From Alphaproteobacteria bacterium (GTDB lineage: Bacteria > Pseudomonadota > Alphaproteobacteria > DSM-16000 > Inquilinaceae): 8,688 nt of DNA. Made by a program: the position numbers and the translations under genes. A model generated the notes under the pieces. The model made no database searches. It was given only the letters and a program-made list of their open reading frames with translations, and was not told where the DNA came from. The DNA lies in contig JAJUFW010000094.1 of assembly GCA_029263555.1 (NCBI GenBank), positions 1 through 8,688 on the forward strand. Reading direction: 5' to 3'. Below, in pieces: positions 1-6,428 of this stretch (within the stretch, counting starts at the first letter, position 1; every line of letters starts with the position of its first letter).

Positions 1-68
1 AGCATTTGGGATGGCATGAAAGACTCTCGGGGGGATAGGCGGCATGACGGGCTGCCATGCCGGTCCAG

Positions 69-98
69 ATTATTGGACACCATTGTCCAAACGGTCAA
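69..98 (-). promoter_or_regulatory. Candidate leftward sigma-70 promoter
   Basis: Read on the minus strand, TTGACC (complement of 93-98) is followed after 18 bases by AATAAT (complement of 69-74). Both hexamers differ from the sigma-70 consensus at one position. Transcription would start near 62 and run left out of the window. The palindrome at 73-90 lies almost exactly in the spacer, the usual position for a repressor operator. The call rests on sequence match alone. Confidence 0.45.
73..90. promoter_or_regulatory. Candidate TetR operator, perfect 7-4-7 inverted repeat
   Basis: TTGGACA at 73-79 and TGTCCAA at 84-90 are perfect inverted copies separated by CCAT. The size and symmetry suit a TetR-family dimer. 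The repeat ends 27 bases before the tetR start and fills the spacer of the leftward promoter at 69-98. Its right half (TTGTCC, 84-89) could also be the -35 element of tetR, with TATCTG at 106-111 as a weak -10. Binding here could therefore repress both directions. The link to this TetR protein is inferred from position. Confidence 0.55.
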
Positions 99-117
99 TA
101 CGGACTATCTGTAGCTC

Positions 118-780
118 ATGGACGGTGACAAAGAGGTGAAGCGCCCTCCCCTGGGCTCCCGGGGCCAGTGCTCCAAGGTTCTGGCGGTCCTCAAGGCGGC
201 CGGAGAGGTTTTCTGCCGCGACGGATTCGCGGGCGCCAGCATCGACCTGATCGCGAGCGAGGCCGGCGTATCGCGGCAGACGATATACAATCACTACGGC
301 GACAAGGAAAGATTGTTCCTCGCGGTCCTGCGCGACATGATCGAGCGGTCGGCTGCCGATCTGTTCACGCTCATCGCCACCTTCCCCGAGCGCCCGCGCG
401 ACCTCGAAGCGGAGCTGACGGACTTCGCCGCCCGCTACATCCGGAGCTGCGTCTGCAATCGCCGGACGGCATCCTTGCGCAAGATGATCCAGAGGGAGGC
501 TGAACGCTTTCCCGAGCTGTTCGCCACCTGGCGGGAAAACGGGCCCGGCAAGGCCGCCGGCACGTTGGCTGCGTGCCTGGCCCGGCTGGCCCATTCGGGA
601 TATCTCCACATCGACGACCCGGACCTGGCGGCCCGGCAGTTCATCGCCCTTGTCGGCGCCGACTTTCAGGGATCCTGCCTCGTCGACGAAAGCCGCCCGG
701 AGGAGGAGATCCGGGCCTCCGCCGCCGCTGCGGTGCGGACCTTCCTACGCGCATTCATCCCCGCTGAGGGCGCGGGCTAG
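118..780 (+). CDS. TetR/AcrR-family transcriptional regulator, AefR-like C-terminus
   Basis: This 220-residue protein has the usual TetR-family length. The N-terminal DNA-binding domain spans about residues 17-63, with the helix-turn-helix near 41-62 (SIDLIASEAG, then VSRQTIYNHY) followed by GDKERLF, a classic TetR signature. The C-terminal half contains FPEL, a GP turn and DDPDLAARQF (residues 166-175), resembling the ligand/dimer domain of AefR-like repressors. The ligand is unknown. ATG 118 is the first possible start, since TAG lies in frame at 112-114. No Shine-Dalgarno is evident, and a weak promoter (84-89/106-111) would start the transcript at about 118, so the mRNA may be leaderless. 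A GTG at codon 7 is an alternative start. It converges on the cox operon with 37 bases between stops. The family is certain; the target is inferred to be itself and a gene to the left. Confidence 0.93.
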   Translation: MDGDKEVKRPPLGSRGQCSKVLAVLKAAGEVFCRDGFAGASIDLIASEAGVSRQTIYNHYGDKERLFLAVLRDMIERSAADLFTLIATFPERPRDLEAELTDFAARYIRSCVCNRRTASLRKMIQREAERFPELFATWRENGPGKAAGTLAACLARLAHSGYLHIDDPDLAARQFIALVGADFQGSCLVDESRPEEEIRASAAAAVRTFLRAFIPAEGAG

Positions 781-782
781 CC

Positions 783-806
783 GCCGGGATCCGGCCGGGC
801 GTCCCG
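783..806. terminator. Weak candidate two-way terminator between convergent genes
   Basis: Two small GC-only hairpins lie side by side between the tetR and cox stop codons: GCCGG-GAT-CCGGC at 783-795 and CGGG-CGT-CCCG at 796-806. Stems of five and four pairs with three-base loops could form in RNA from either strand. Neither direction has a T-tract, so this is not a standard intrinsic terminator. The position between convergent genes is the main argument. Confidence 0.25.
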
Positions 807-817
807 CTTCCGCCCGC

Positions 818-1150
818 TCATCCCCCGAATGCGGAAAGGACCAGCCTGTTGAGCAGGGTGTAGTTCGATTCGAAGACCATGATCCCGACGAACACCAGCA
901 CGACCAGGGGCGGGACCAGAATGGCGTAGATGAGCGCCAGCCGCTCCCAGGCCATGTGCATGAAGACGGCAACAATCAGGCCGGCCTTCAGCATCATGAA
1001 GAGCAGGATCAGCGCCCATCTGAGCAATCCCTGGAACTCGAGATAGTCGACCATGTAGGAGCCGGCGCTGAGAACGAAGAGCCATCCCCAGACGACCAGA
1101 TAGAGCCTGATCGGATGGTGCTGGACCGGTGCCTCTGCCGTCTGTGTCAT
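818..1150 (-). CDS. Cytochrome c oxidase subunit IV-like small membrane protein
   Basis: This 110-residue protein has three predicted membrane helices at about residues 15-33, 44-66 and 72-93, matching the prokaryotic cytochrome oxidase subunit IV (CyoD/CtaF-like) family in length and pattern. The segment LKAGLIVAVFMHM (residues 54-66) is typical. In related oxidases this subunit helps assembly or stability and carries no redox centre. It is the last gene of the leftward cox operon. Its start lies nine bases after the upstream stop, and that stop is the first base of the Shine-Dalgarno (TGAGGGG, five bases before ATG), so translation is probably coupled. The family rests on pattern recognition; the membership in the oxidase operon is clear. 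Confidence 0.87.
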   Translation of the reverse strand: MTQTAEAPVQHHPIRLYLVVWGWLFVLSAGSYMVDYLEFQGLLRWALILLFMMLKAGLIVAVFMHMAWERLALIYAILVPPLVVLVFVGIMVFESNYTLLNRLVLSAFGG

Positions 1151-1159
1151 GGCCGCCCC

Positions 1160-1882
1160 TCACCAGAGATAGAAGAAGGCGAAGATGAAGACCCAGACGA
1201 GATCGACGAAGTGCCAGTAAAGGCCCATGATCTCGACGATCTCGTAGTTCCCTTTGCGGCTGGTGAAAAACCCACGCCGCTGGTGGTCGAAATCGCCTCG
1301 CCAGACTTTGCGGGCGATCGCGACCAGGAAGATCACGCCGAAGGTCACGTGGGTCCCGTGGAACCCGGTGATCATGAAGAAGCTCGATCCGAACTGGGCC
1401 GCCCCCCACGGATTGCCCCAGGGACGCACCCCTTCCATGATCAGCTTCGTCCATTCGAAGGCCTGCATGCCGACGAAGGTGGCGCCCAGCGCAGCCGTGA
1501 CCAGCATGAGAACGGCCGTCCTGACCCGGTCGCGGCGGTAGCCGAAATTGACGGCCATGGCCATCGTCCCGCTGCTGCTGATCAGGACGAAGGTCATGAT
1601 CGCGATCAGGATGAGAGGTATGGAGGTGCCGCCGATGGTAAGGGCGAACACCTCGCTGGGATTGGGCCAGGGTTCCGTCGTCGACATGCGGACGGTCATG
1701 TAGGACAGGAGGAAACAGCTGAAGACGAAGGTGTCGCTAAGGAGAAAGATCCACATCATGGCCTTTCCCCAGGACACGTTCTTGAAGGCCCGCTGGTCCG
1801 ACGCCCAGTCGGCAGCCAGTCCGCGCAGCCCGTCCGGCCGAACGACATCCCGCCGCATATCGGTCATAGCCGGATCCACCAT
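1160..1882 (-). CDS. Cytochrome c oxidase subunit III (second copy)
   Basis: This 240-residue protein has a soluble N-terminal tail of about 38 residues, then five helices near 40-62, 80-103, 120-142, 165-190 and 214-239. Subunit III hallmarks include the FHGTHV motif (H175, H178), the acidic AFEWTK segment (E143), and E216 with YWHFVDLVW near the C-terminus. Subunit III has no redox metal; in aa3 oxidases it stabilises subunit I and supports proton uptake. The five-helix form lacks the first two helices of the seven-helix mitochondrial type, as in many bacterial homologues. The start at 1882 overlaps the previous stop as TGATG and has a G-rich Shine-Dalgarno (complement of 1891-1896) eight bases upstream; ATG 1867 is a weaker alternative. 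It corresponds in position to CoxP of the coxMNOP type. Confidence 0.93.
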   Translation of the reverse strand: MVDPAMTDMRRDVVRPDGLRGLAADWASDQRAFKNVSWGKAMMWIFLLSDTFVFSCFLLSYMTVRMSTTEPWPNPSEVFALTIGGTSIPLILIAIMTFVLISSSGTMAMAVNFGYRRDRVRTAVLMLVTAALGATFVGMQAFEWTKLIMEGVRPWGNPWGAAQFGSSFFMITGFHGTHVTFGVIFLVAIARKVWRGDFDHQRRGFFTSRKGNYEIVEIMGLYWHFVDLVWVFIFAFFYLW

Positions 1883-2565
1883 CAGTGCGTCCCCCCTCGT
1901 GTCAGCAGCAGCAGGGCGAAAAGAACCACCCAGACCAGAAGCAGGAAGTGCCAGTAGACGGCGCAGAGTTCGACGCTGAGGCGGGTCCGCTCCGTCCCGC
2001 CTCCGCGTGCGACCCGGATCCCGGCCCGTGTCAGCGCGACGAGGCCGCCGGCAAGGTGCAGGCCATGAACGGCCGTGATCAGGTAGAAGAACGACGCGGC
2101 CGGGCTGCTCGCCAGGAAGACGCCTCCCGCCGCCATCTGCCGCCACGCCAGGATCTGGCCGATCAGGAAGCCGGCCGCCGACACGGTACCGGCCAGCAGC
2201 GCCGCTTCCAGATTTCCCCCGTCCTCGCGCCGGGCGGCAAGGACGGCCCGGTGCAAGGCGAAGCTGCTGAAGATCAGGAGACCCGTATTGACCCACAGGA
2301 GGTCGGGCAGCGAAAGCGGGCGCCAGTCCCCCATATGCATGCGCATCGAATAGGCGCTGATGAACAGCGCGAACAGCGACCCGACCACCGCAAGGAAGAC
2401 CCAGAGTCCGAGCTTGGCGGCCGGGATCGGCCCGCCGCTTCCCGGTCCGGCCGGCGGCTCCCCTGCCCCTTCTTCCAGCCAGGGCTTCGACGTCAGTCGT
2501 TGGCGGGAAAGCCACCAGGCGATCACCGACCCGACGACCGCAAGGAAGATGATCGTAACCGCCAT
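1882..2565 (-). CDS. Cytochrome c oxidase subunit III homologue (first copy)
   Basis: This 227-residue, six-helix protein belongs to the heme-copper oxidase subunit III superfamily but differs clearly from its neighbour. An extra N-terminal helix (residues 3-19) is followed by a Gly/Pro-rich linker (about 33-50) and helices near 53-71, 90-108, 120-140, 156-178 and 199-222. Family marks are ITAVHGLHLAGG (H167, H170) and VELCAVYWHFLLLVW (E199, H206). The start lies 12 bases after the subunit I stop, and that TGA opens the Shine-Dalgarno (TGAGGCGGG), suggesting coupling. Its own stop overlaps the next start. Both subunits could join one complex, or one could be an accessory or assembly form; sequence cannot decide. 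It corresponds in position to CoxO. Confidence 0.88.
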   Translation of the reverse strand: MAVTIIFLAVVGSVIAWWLSRQRLTSKPWLEEGAGEPPAGPGSGGPIPAAKLGLWVFLAVVGSLFALFISAYSMRMHMGDWRPLSLPDLLWVNTGLLIFSSFALHRAVLAARREDGGNLEAALLAGTVSAAGFLIGQILAWRQMAAGGVFLASSPAASFFYLITAVHGLHLAGGLVALTRAGIRVARGGGTERTRLSVELCAVYWHFLLLVWVVLFALLLLTRGGTH

Positions 2566-2577
2566 CTCGCGCCCGCC

Positions 2578-4335
2578 TCAGCCGGAGCGCACGGGAGAAG
2601 GCTGGTTCTGCGGCAGGAAGTCCTGCTCCGCGCCCGGCACGCTGTAGTCGTAGGCCCAGCGGTAGACGACCGGCAGTTCCTTGCCCCAGTTCCCGTGGCG
2701 CGGCGGCGTGTCCGGCGTCTGCCACTCCAGCGTCGTCGCCCGCCACGGATTGGAGCCCGCCTCACGCCCCCTGAACAGGCTCCAGCCCAGATTGAACAGG
2801 AACACCATCTGGGCGAAGCCGACCAGCAGCGCGACCACCGTGATGAAGGCGTTGAGGCTGTGCGATTCCTGAAGGGAGATGGTCTCCCCCAGCTCGAAAT
2901 AGCGCCGCGGCACGCCCATGAGCCCGAGATAGTGCATCGGGAAGAAGATCGCGTAGGCGCCGAGGAAGGTGACCCAGAAGTGGAACTTGCCCAGCGCGTC
3001 GTTCAGCATCCTTCCGGTGATCTTCGGATACCAGTGATAGATCGCCCCCAGGATGACGAGGATCGGAGCGACGCCCATGACCATGTGGAAATGGGCGACG
3101 ACGAACATCGTGTCGGAAAGCGGGACGTCGACAACGGCGTTGCCCAGGAAGAGGCCGGTGAGCCCTCCGTTCACGAAGGTGACGACGAAGCCCAGCGCGA
3201 AGAGCATCGGCACGGTCAGGTGGATGTCGCCACGCCAGAGCGTGAGGATCCAGTTGTAGACCTTGATCGCGGTCGGAACGGCGATGATCAGCGTGGTCGT
3301 GGCGAAGAAGAACCCGAAATACGGGTTCATGCCGCTGACATACATGTGGTGCGCCCAGACGATGAAGCTGAGCGCGCCGATCGCGACGATCGCCCAGACC
3401 ATCATGCGGTAGCCGAAGATGTTGCGCCGCGCATGGGTGCTGATCAGGTCGGAGACGATCCCGAAGGCCGGCAGGGCGACGATATAGACCTCCGGATGCC
3501 CGAAGAACCAGAAGAGGTGCTGGAACAGGATGGGGCTGCCGCCGTCCCGCTCCAGGAACTGTCCCATCTCGACGATGGCCGGCATGAAGAAGCTGGTCCC
3601 GAGAAGACGGTCGAAGAGCAGCATCACCGCCCCGACGAACAGCGCCGGAAAGGCCAGGAGCGCCATGACCGTCGCCGTGAAGATGCCCCAGATCGTGAGC
3701 GGCATGCGCATCAGCGTCATGCCGCGGGTCCGGCCCTGGAGCACCGTCACCACATAGTTCAGCCCGCCCATCGTGAAGCCGATGATGAACAGGATGAGGG
3801 AAGACAGCATTAGGACGATGCCCCACCCGCTGCCCGGTGTTCCGGAAAGGATCGCCTGGGGCGGATAGAGGGTCCAGCCGGCGCCGGTGGGTCCCCCCGG
3901 TGCGAAGAAGCTGGCGACCAGGACCAGCACGGCCAGGAGATAGACCCAGTAGCTCAGCATGTTCACGTACGGGAAGACCATGTCCCGCGCGCCGATCATC
4001 AGCGGGATCAGATAGTTTCCGAACCCGCCCAGGAACAGCGCGGTCAGCAGGTAGATCACCATGATCATGCCGTGCATGGTGATGAACTGATAATAGCTCT
4101 CGGGCGAGATGAAGGAGAAATAGCCGGGAAAGCCGAGCTGGAGCCGCATCAGCCAGGAGAGGACCAGCGCGACGAGGCCGATGGCCATCGCCGTCAGCGA
4201 ATACTGGATCGCGATCACCTTCGCGTCCTGGGAGAACACGTATTTCGTGATCCAGCTCTTCGGGTGATAGAGCTCGGCATCCTCGACTTCCGCAGGCGGG
4301 ACAAGATCGGTCGGGCCACGTGCGATATCGACCAT
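2578..4335 (-). CDS. ctaD: Cytochrome c oxidase subunit I, A-type, catalytic
   Basis: This is the catalytic subunit of an aa3-type oxidase in the inner membrane; it reduces O2 to water and pumps protons. The 585 residues hold 12 helices. All ligands are visible: H88 (TMHG) and H417 for low-spin heme, H415 for heme a3 (AHFHMV), and H280, H329 and H330 for CuB (FFGHPEVYI, WAHHM). Y284 is the expected crosslinked tyrosine. D-channel positions N107, D118, N125 and the glutamate E282 are present, as is the K-channel lysine K358 (PTAIKVY), so it is an A1-type pump. The start at 4335 has GGGAGG eight bases upstream; a longer frame from 4455 would overlap subunit II and adds unrelated sequence. It lies 67 bases after subunit II, across a hairpin. 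Loading it with heme A needs genes not in this window. Confidence 0.97.
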   Translation of the reverse strand: MVDIARGPTDLVPPAEVEDAELYHPKSWITKYVFSQDAKVIAIQYSLTAMAIGLVALVLSWLMRLQLGFPGYFSFISPESYYQFITMHGMIMVIYLLTALFLGGFGNYLIPLMIGARDMVFPYVNMLSYWVYLLAVLVLVASFFAPGGPTGAGWTLYPPQAILSGTPGSGWGIVLMLSSLILFIIGFTMGGLNYVVTVLQGRTRGMTLMRMPLTIWGIFTATVMALLAFPALFVGAVMLLFDRLLGTSFFMPAIVEMGQFLERDGGSPILFQHLFWFFGHPEVYIVALPAFGIVSDLISTHARRNIFGYRMMVWAIVAIGALSFIVWAHHMYVSGMNPYFGFFFATTTLIIAVPTAIKVYNWILTLWRGDIHLTVPMLFALGFVVTFVNGGLTGLFLGNAVVDVPLSDTMFVVAHFHMVMGVAPILVILGAIYHWYPKITGRMLNDALGKFHFWVTFLGAYAIFFPMHYLGLMGVPRRYFELGETISLQESHSLNAFITVVALLVGFAQMVFLFNLGWSLFRGREAGSNPWRATTLEWQTPDTPPRHGNWGKELPVVYRWAYDYSVPGAEQDFLPQNQPSPVRSG

Positions 4336-4349
4336 CTGCGTTGCCTCCC

Positions 4350-4380
4350 GCCCGATCCCGAAACCGGTCCGGGAGCGGGC
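4350..4380 (-). promoter_or_regulatory. Intercistronic mRNA hairpin between subunits II and I
   Basis: Eleven-base arms at 4350-4360 and 4370-4380 are inverted copies with one mismatch, around a nine-base loop, giving a strong GC-rich hairpin in the cox mRNA. It fills the only sizeable gap in the operon (67 bases). Its 3' base directly touches the subunit I Shine-Dalgarno GGGAGG (complement of 4344-4349). Possible roles are mRNA processing, protection of one end, or tuning of subunit I translation. No T-tract follows, so full termination is unlikely. Confidence 0.5.
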
Positions 4381-4402
4381 ATTCCGTCTTCCCGGGCGCG
4401 CC

Positions 4403-5227
4403 TCAGTCGGCTGCGCCCACGATCTCCCCATCGTTCGGCAGCGACAGTTCGGCAAAAGTGCGCTGCTGGCCGAGCCAGGCCTGAAAATCGCTCTCCGGCT
4501 CGACCACGACGCCCCCGCGCATGTACGGATGTCCGCTGCCGCAAAGCTCGAAGCACAGGATCTCGAACCGGCCGGTCCTGGTGGGCGTGAACCAGAAATA
4601 GGTCACCGTTCCCGGGATCATGTCCATCTTCGCCCGGAATTCCGGGACGTAGAAATCGTGCAGCACGTCGACGGAGCGGAGCAGCACCTTCACCGGACGG
4701 CCGACCGGAAGATGCAGGTCGTCTGCGATGACGACGATGTCGTCCCGGCCGTTCGGATCATCCGGATTGAGGCCCAGCGGATTCTCGAAGGTCACGTTGC
4801 GGATGTCGGAGGCGCCGAGCCGGCCGTCCTCCCCGGGCAGCCGGAACGTCCACTGCCATTGCTGGCCCACGACCTCGAATTCCGCCGCATCGTCCGGAAC
4901 CGTGACGAACTGGTTCCAGACGACGAGCCCCGGCGCCAGCATCGCAACCACGCCGACCGCCGTAACGATGGTGAGCCACCATTCCAGCCGCTTGCTTTCC
5001 GGCTCGTACACCGCCTGCCTTCCCGGCCGGTGCCGGTAGCGGAAGATGCAGTAGGCCATGAACAGGACCACGGCGGTGAAGACGATGCCGGTGATCCAGA
5101 AGGTGACGACGATGGTGTCGTCGATATAGCGCCAGTTCGATGCGATCGGCGTCCACCACCAGGGGCTCAGGAAGTGGAACAGCACCGAGCCCGCGGCGAT
5201 CAGAACGAGAATGAGCGCGATATACAT
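4403..5227 (-). CDS. coxB: Cytochrome c oxidase subunit II with CuA site
   Basis: This subunit takes electrons from cytochrome c through a two-copper CuA centre and passes them to subunit I. The 274 residues start with three predicted helices (about 1-20, 38-62, 83-105), one more than the usual two, followed by a periplasmic cupredoxin domain. CuA ligands are complete: H190 (VLHDFY), then C225, E227, C229, H233 and M236 in CFELCGSGHPYM. GQQWQWTF (121-128) is the aromatic electron-entry region. No CXXCH heme motif is present, so this is not a caa3 fusion, and no lipobox is seen. ATG 5227 is chosen because CGGGGTG lies eight bases upstream; GTG 5236 would add three residues. It is the first gene of the operon and resembles CoxM by order. 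Confidence 0.96.
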   Translation of the reverse strand: MYIALILVLIAAGSVLFHFLSPWWWTPIASNWRYIDDTIVVTFWITGIVFTAVVLFMAYCIFRYRHRPGRQAVYEPESKRLEWWLTIVTAVGVVAMLAPGLVVWNQFVTVPDDAAEFEVVGQQWQWTFRLPGEDGRLGASDIRNVTFENPLGLNPDDPNGRDDIVVIADDLHLPVGRPVKVLLRSVDVLHDFYVPEFRAKMDMIPGTVTYFWFTPTRTGRFEILCFELCGSGHPYMRGGVVVEPESDFQAWLGQQRTFAELSLPNDGEIVGAAD

Positions 5228-5249
5228 GCTGCACACCCCGGCGGTCGGA

Positions 5250-5272
5250 GCCGGTCCAGTACAAGTACCGGC
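5250..5272 (-). repeat. Inverted repeat in cox 5' leader
   Basis: GCCGGT (5250-5255) and ACCGGC (5267-5272) are perfect inverted arms around an 11-base loop, 23 bases upstream of the subunit II start. They could form a small hairpin in the leader mRNA or a protein site. Six-base GC arms arise easily by chance in DNA this rich, so the role is uncertain. Confidence 0.3.
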
Positions 5273-5340
5273 CCGTTCACTCTCCGCGGCGGTGGCCTCG
5301 CGTCGATCGCTGTCAGAGAAACTTCTTGCGGCCCGGCAAT

Positions 5341-5375
5341 TCGGCCGATGAAACGCGAGCGGCCGATATCGGCCG
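5341..5375. promoter_or_regulatory. Palindrome pair, candidate cox regulatory site
   Basis: CGGCCGATATCGGCCG at 5360-5375 is a perfect 16-base palindrome. An eight-base palindrome TCGGCCGA lies at 5341-5348, so CGGCCGAT occurs as a direct repeat 18 bases apart (5342 and 5360), nearly two helical turns. This phasing suits two protein dimers on one DNA face. The site is 114-148 bases upstream of the subunit II start. I recognise no specific regulator. Confidence 0.4.
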
Positions 5376-5451
5376 TCAAATCCTCGAGTTGATGACGCGA
5401 AGCGCCCGTCTCGTGCCGACAGTTACATCAACTGCGGCGGCTTCGCTCATG

Positions 5452-5481
5452 ATCATGAAGGACTATCGGTGAGATTGTCAA
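5452..5481 (-). promoter_or_regulatory. Candidate distal cox promoter
   Basis: On the minus strand a perfect -35 hexamer TTGACA (complement of 5476-5481) is followed after 18 bases by CATGAT (complement of 5452-5457), which matches the -10 consensus at four of six positions. The -10 sits inside a 12-base palindrome, TCATGATCATGA at 5447-5458, which could be an operator. The transcript would have a leader of about 220 bases before subunit II, which is long, so another promoter may exist closer in. Confidence 0.3.
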
Positions 5482-5513
5482 TTCTACCGACGACTTCCTC
5501 GATCCCCGCTCGC

Positions 5514-6428
5514 TCAGGACGATGCGGGCCCGCCCCGCTCCGGCACGGGGAGTTCCTGCCCGGGCTCCCGCCGGACGACCTTGCGGTAGAGATGCCAGGT
5601 CCCGTGGCCCAGCACCGGGATGACGACCGCGAGGCCGACCAGGAGCGGGATCGAACCCGCGACCAGCCCCACCGTCACGATCACCGCCCAGAGCGCCATC
5701 GGTCCGGGATTGGACGCGACTGCCATGATGGATGTCCAGACCGCGGTTCCCACCCCGACCTTGCGATCAAGAAGCAGCGGGAAGGAGATGACGCTGACGG
5801 AAAACGCCAGAAGCGCAATCAGGAAGCCCACACCGATGCCGACGCCGATCATTGTCCAGCCGGGCCGGGTCGTGAGCACGTCCCTGAAGAAGGAGCCGAT
5901 CGATGCCGGCGGCTCGGGCCCCATGGTGGCGCTGTAGATCGCCTGGGCCGCGAACAGCCATGCCACGAGTATCGCCAGAAGCAGCAGTCCCAGTACCACG
6001 ATCGCAGCGAACGAGGGCGAGCGCAGGACGCCGAAGGCATCTGCCCAGCCGACGGTCACCCCCTGCTCGCGCCGGCGGCTCATCTCGTAGAGGCCGATGC
6101 CCGCGAGCGGACCGACGATCGCGAAGCCCGACGCCAGCGGGAAGAGGAGCGGCACCATGTCGTACCCGAACAGCGCGCGGGCCAGCACCAGGCCGACGAT
6201 CGGATAGATCATGCAGAGGAAGATGACGTCAGTCCGATAGGCGCCGAAATCGTCCAGCCCCTTGCGCAGCGCGTCGCGGATGTCGGCCGTGGAGATCCGG
6301 CAGATCGCCGGTCTCAGCGCGTTCACGCTCTCATGCGGGTGGTAGACCGAATGCCCTCCCGACCGGAAGGCACGGCTGCCGAACTTGAGCTGGTCGGCGC
6401 TCCACTCGAGAGGATTGCGGATGGTCAT
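5514..6428 (-). CDS. DUF2189 family integral membrane protein
   Basis: This 304-residue protein has a cytoplasmic-looking N-terminus of about 65 residues, including RISTADIRDALRKGLDDF (44-61), a conserved-looking helix, and then about six membrane helices near 67-85, 91-112, 139-163, 190-215, 243-262 and 263-280. The pattern and the PVLGHGTWHLYRK end (271-283) match the alphaproteobacterial DUF2189 family, whose function is unknown to me. No catalytic or metal-binding motif is evident. The start at 6428 has GGGAG eight bases upstream; a longer frame to 6617 would run back over the ku promoter and adds low-quality sequence. It is divergent from ku and in line with the cox operon, 286 bases upstream of it. 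A role linked to either neighbour is only a guess. Confidence 0.85.
   Translation of the reverse strand: MTIRNPLEWSADQLKFGSRAFRSGGHSVYHPHESVNALRPAICRISTADIRDALRKGLDDFGAYRTDVIFLCMIYPIVGLVLARALFGYDMVPLLFPLASGFAIVGPLAGIGLYEMSRRREQGVTVGWADAFGVLRSPSFAAIVVLGLLLLAILVAWLFAAQAIYSATMGPEPPASIGSFFRDVLTTRPGWTMIGVGIGVGFLIALLAFSVSVISFPLLLDRKVGVGTAVWTSIMAVASNPGPMALWAVIVTVGLVAGSIPLLVGLAVVIPVLGHGTWHLYRKVVRREPGQELPVPERGGPASS

Larger units (their letters stand above)
1..117. other. Probable divergent regulatory region left of tetR
   Basis: No complete gene is visible here. On the minus strand there are possible start codons at 58, 45 and 17 whose frames stay open to the window edge. The one at 17 has a GAGAG Shine-Dalgarno-like sequence (complement of 24-28) six bases upstream, so a leftward gene could begin here, but at most 19 codons are visible and no product can be named. 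The stretch also holds an inverted repeat and a leftward promoter, listed separately. TetR-family genes often face the gene they repress across such a region. Confidence 0.4.
5228..5513. other. Non-coding region upstream of the cox operon
   Basis: These 286 bases separate the leftward DUF2189 stop from the leftward cox start. I see no convincing gene on either strand. The stretch holds an inverted repeat in the cox leader, a pair of GGCCGA palindromes and a possible distal promoter, listed separately. No strong terminator was found behind the DUF2189 gene, so some read-through into cox is possible. Confidence 0.6.

Noticed and set aside
118..818. TetR as direct regulator of the neighbouring oxidase operon
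   Set aside because: The two are convergent, so tetR sits at the tail of the operon. No copy of TTGGACA-N4-TGTCCAA was seen in 5228-5513.
650..1957. Plus-strand open frame of about 435 codons crossing the tetR end and the cox 3' end
   Set aside because: It overlaps tetR in another frame and runs antisense to subunits IV and III; composition is low-complexity and no start signal supports it.
1885..3813. Very long open frame (over 600 codons) on the plus strand opposite the oxidase genes
   Set aside because: It is antisense to clearly conserved subunit I and III coding sequence. Its product is rich in Arg, Asp, Glu, Gln and His with no recognisable domain, as expected for a mirror frame in high-GC DNA.
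4403..5227. Subunit II as a caa3-type fusion or a quinol oxidase subunit
   Set aside because: No CXXCH heme motif is present, and all CuA ligands are intact, which quinol oxidases lack.
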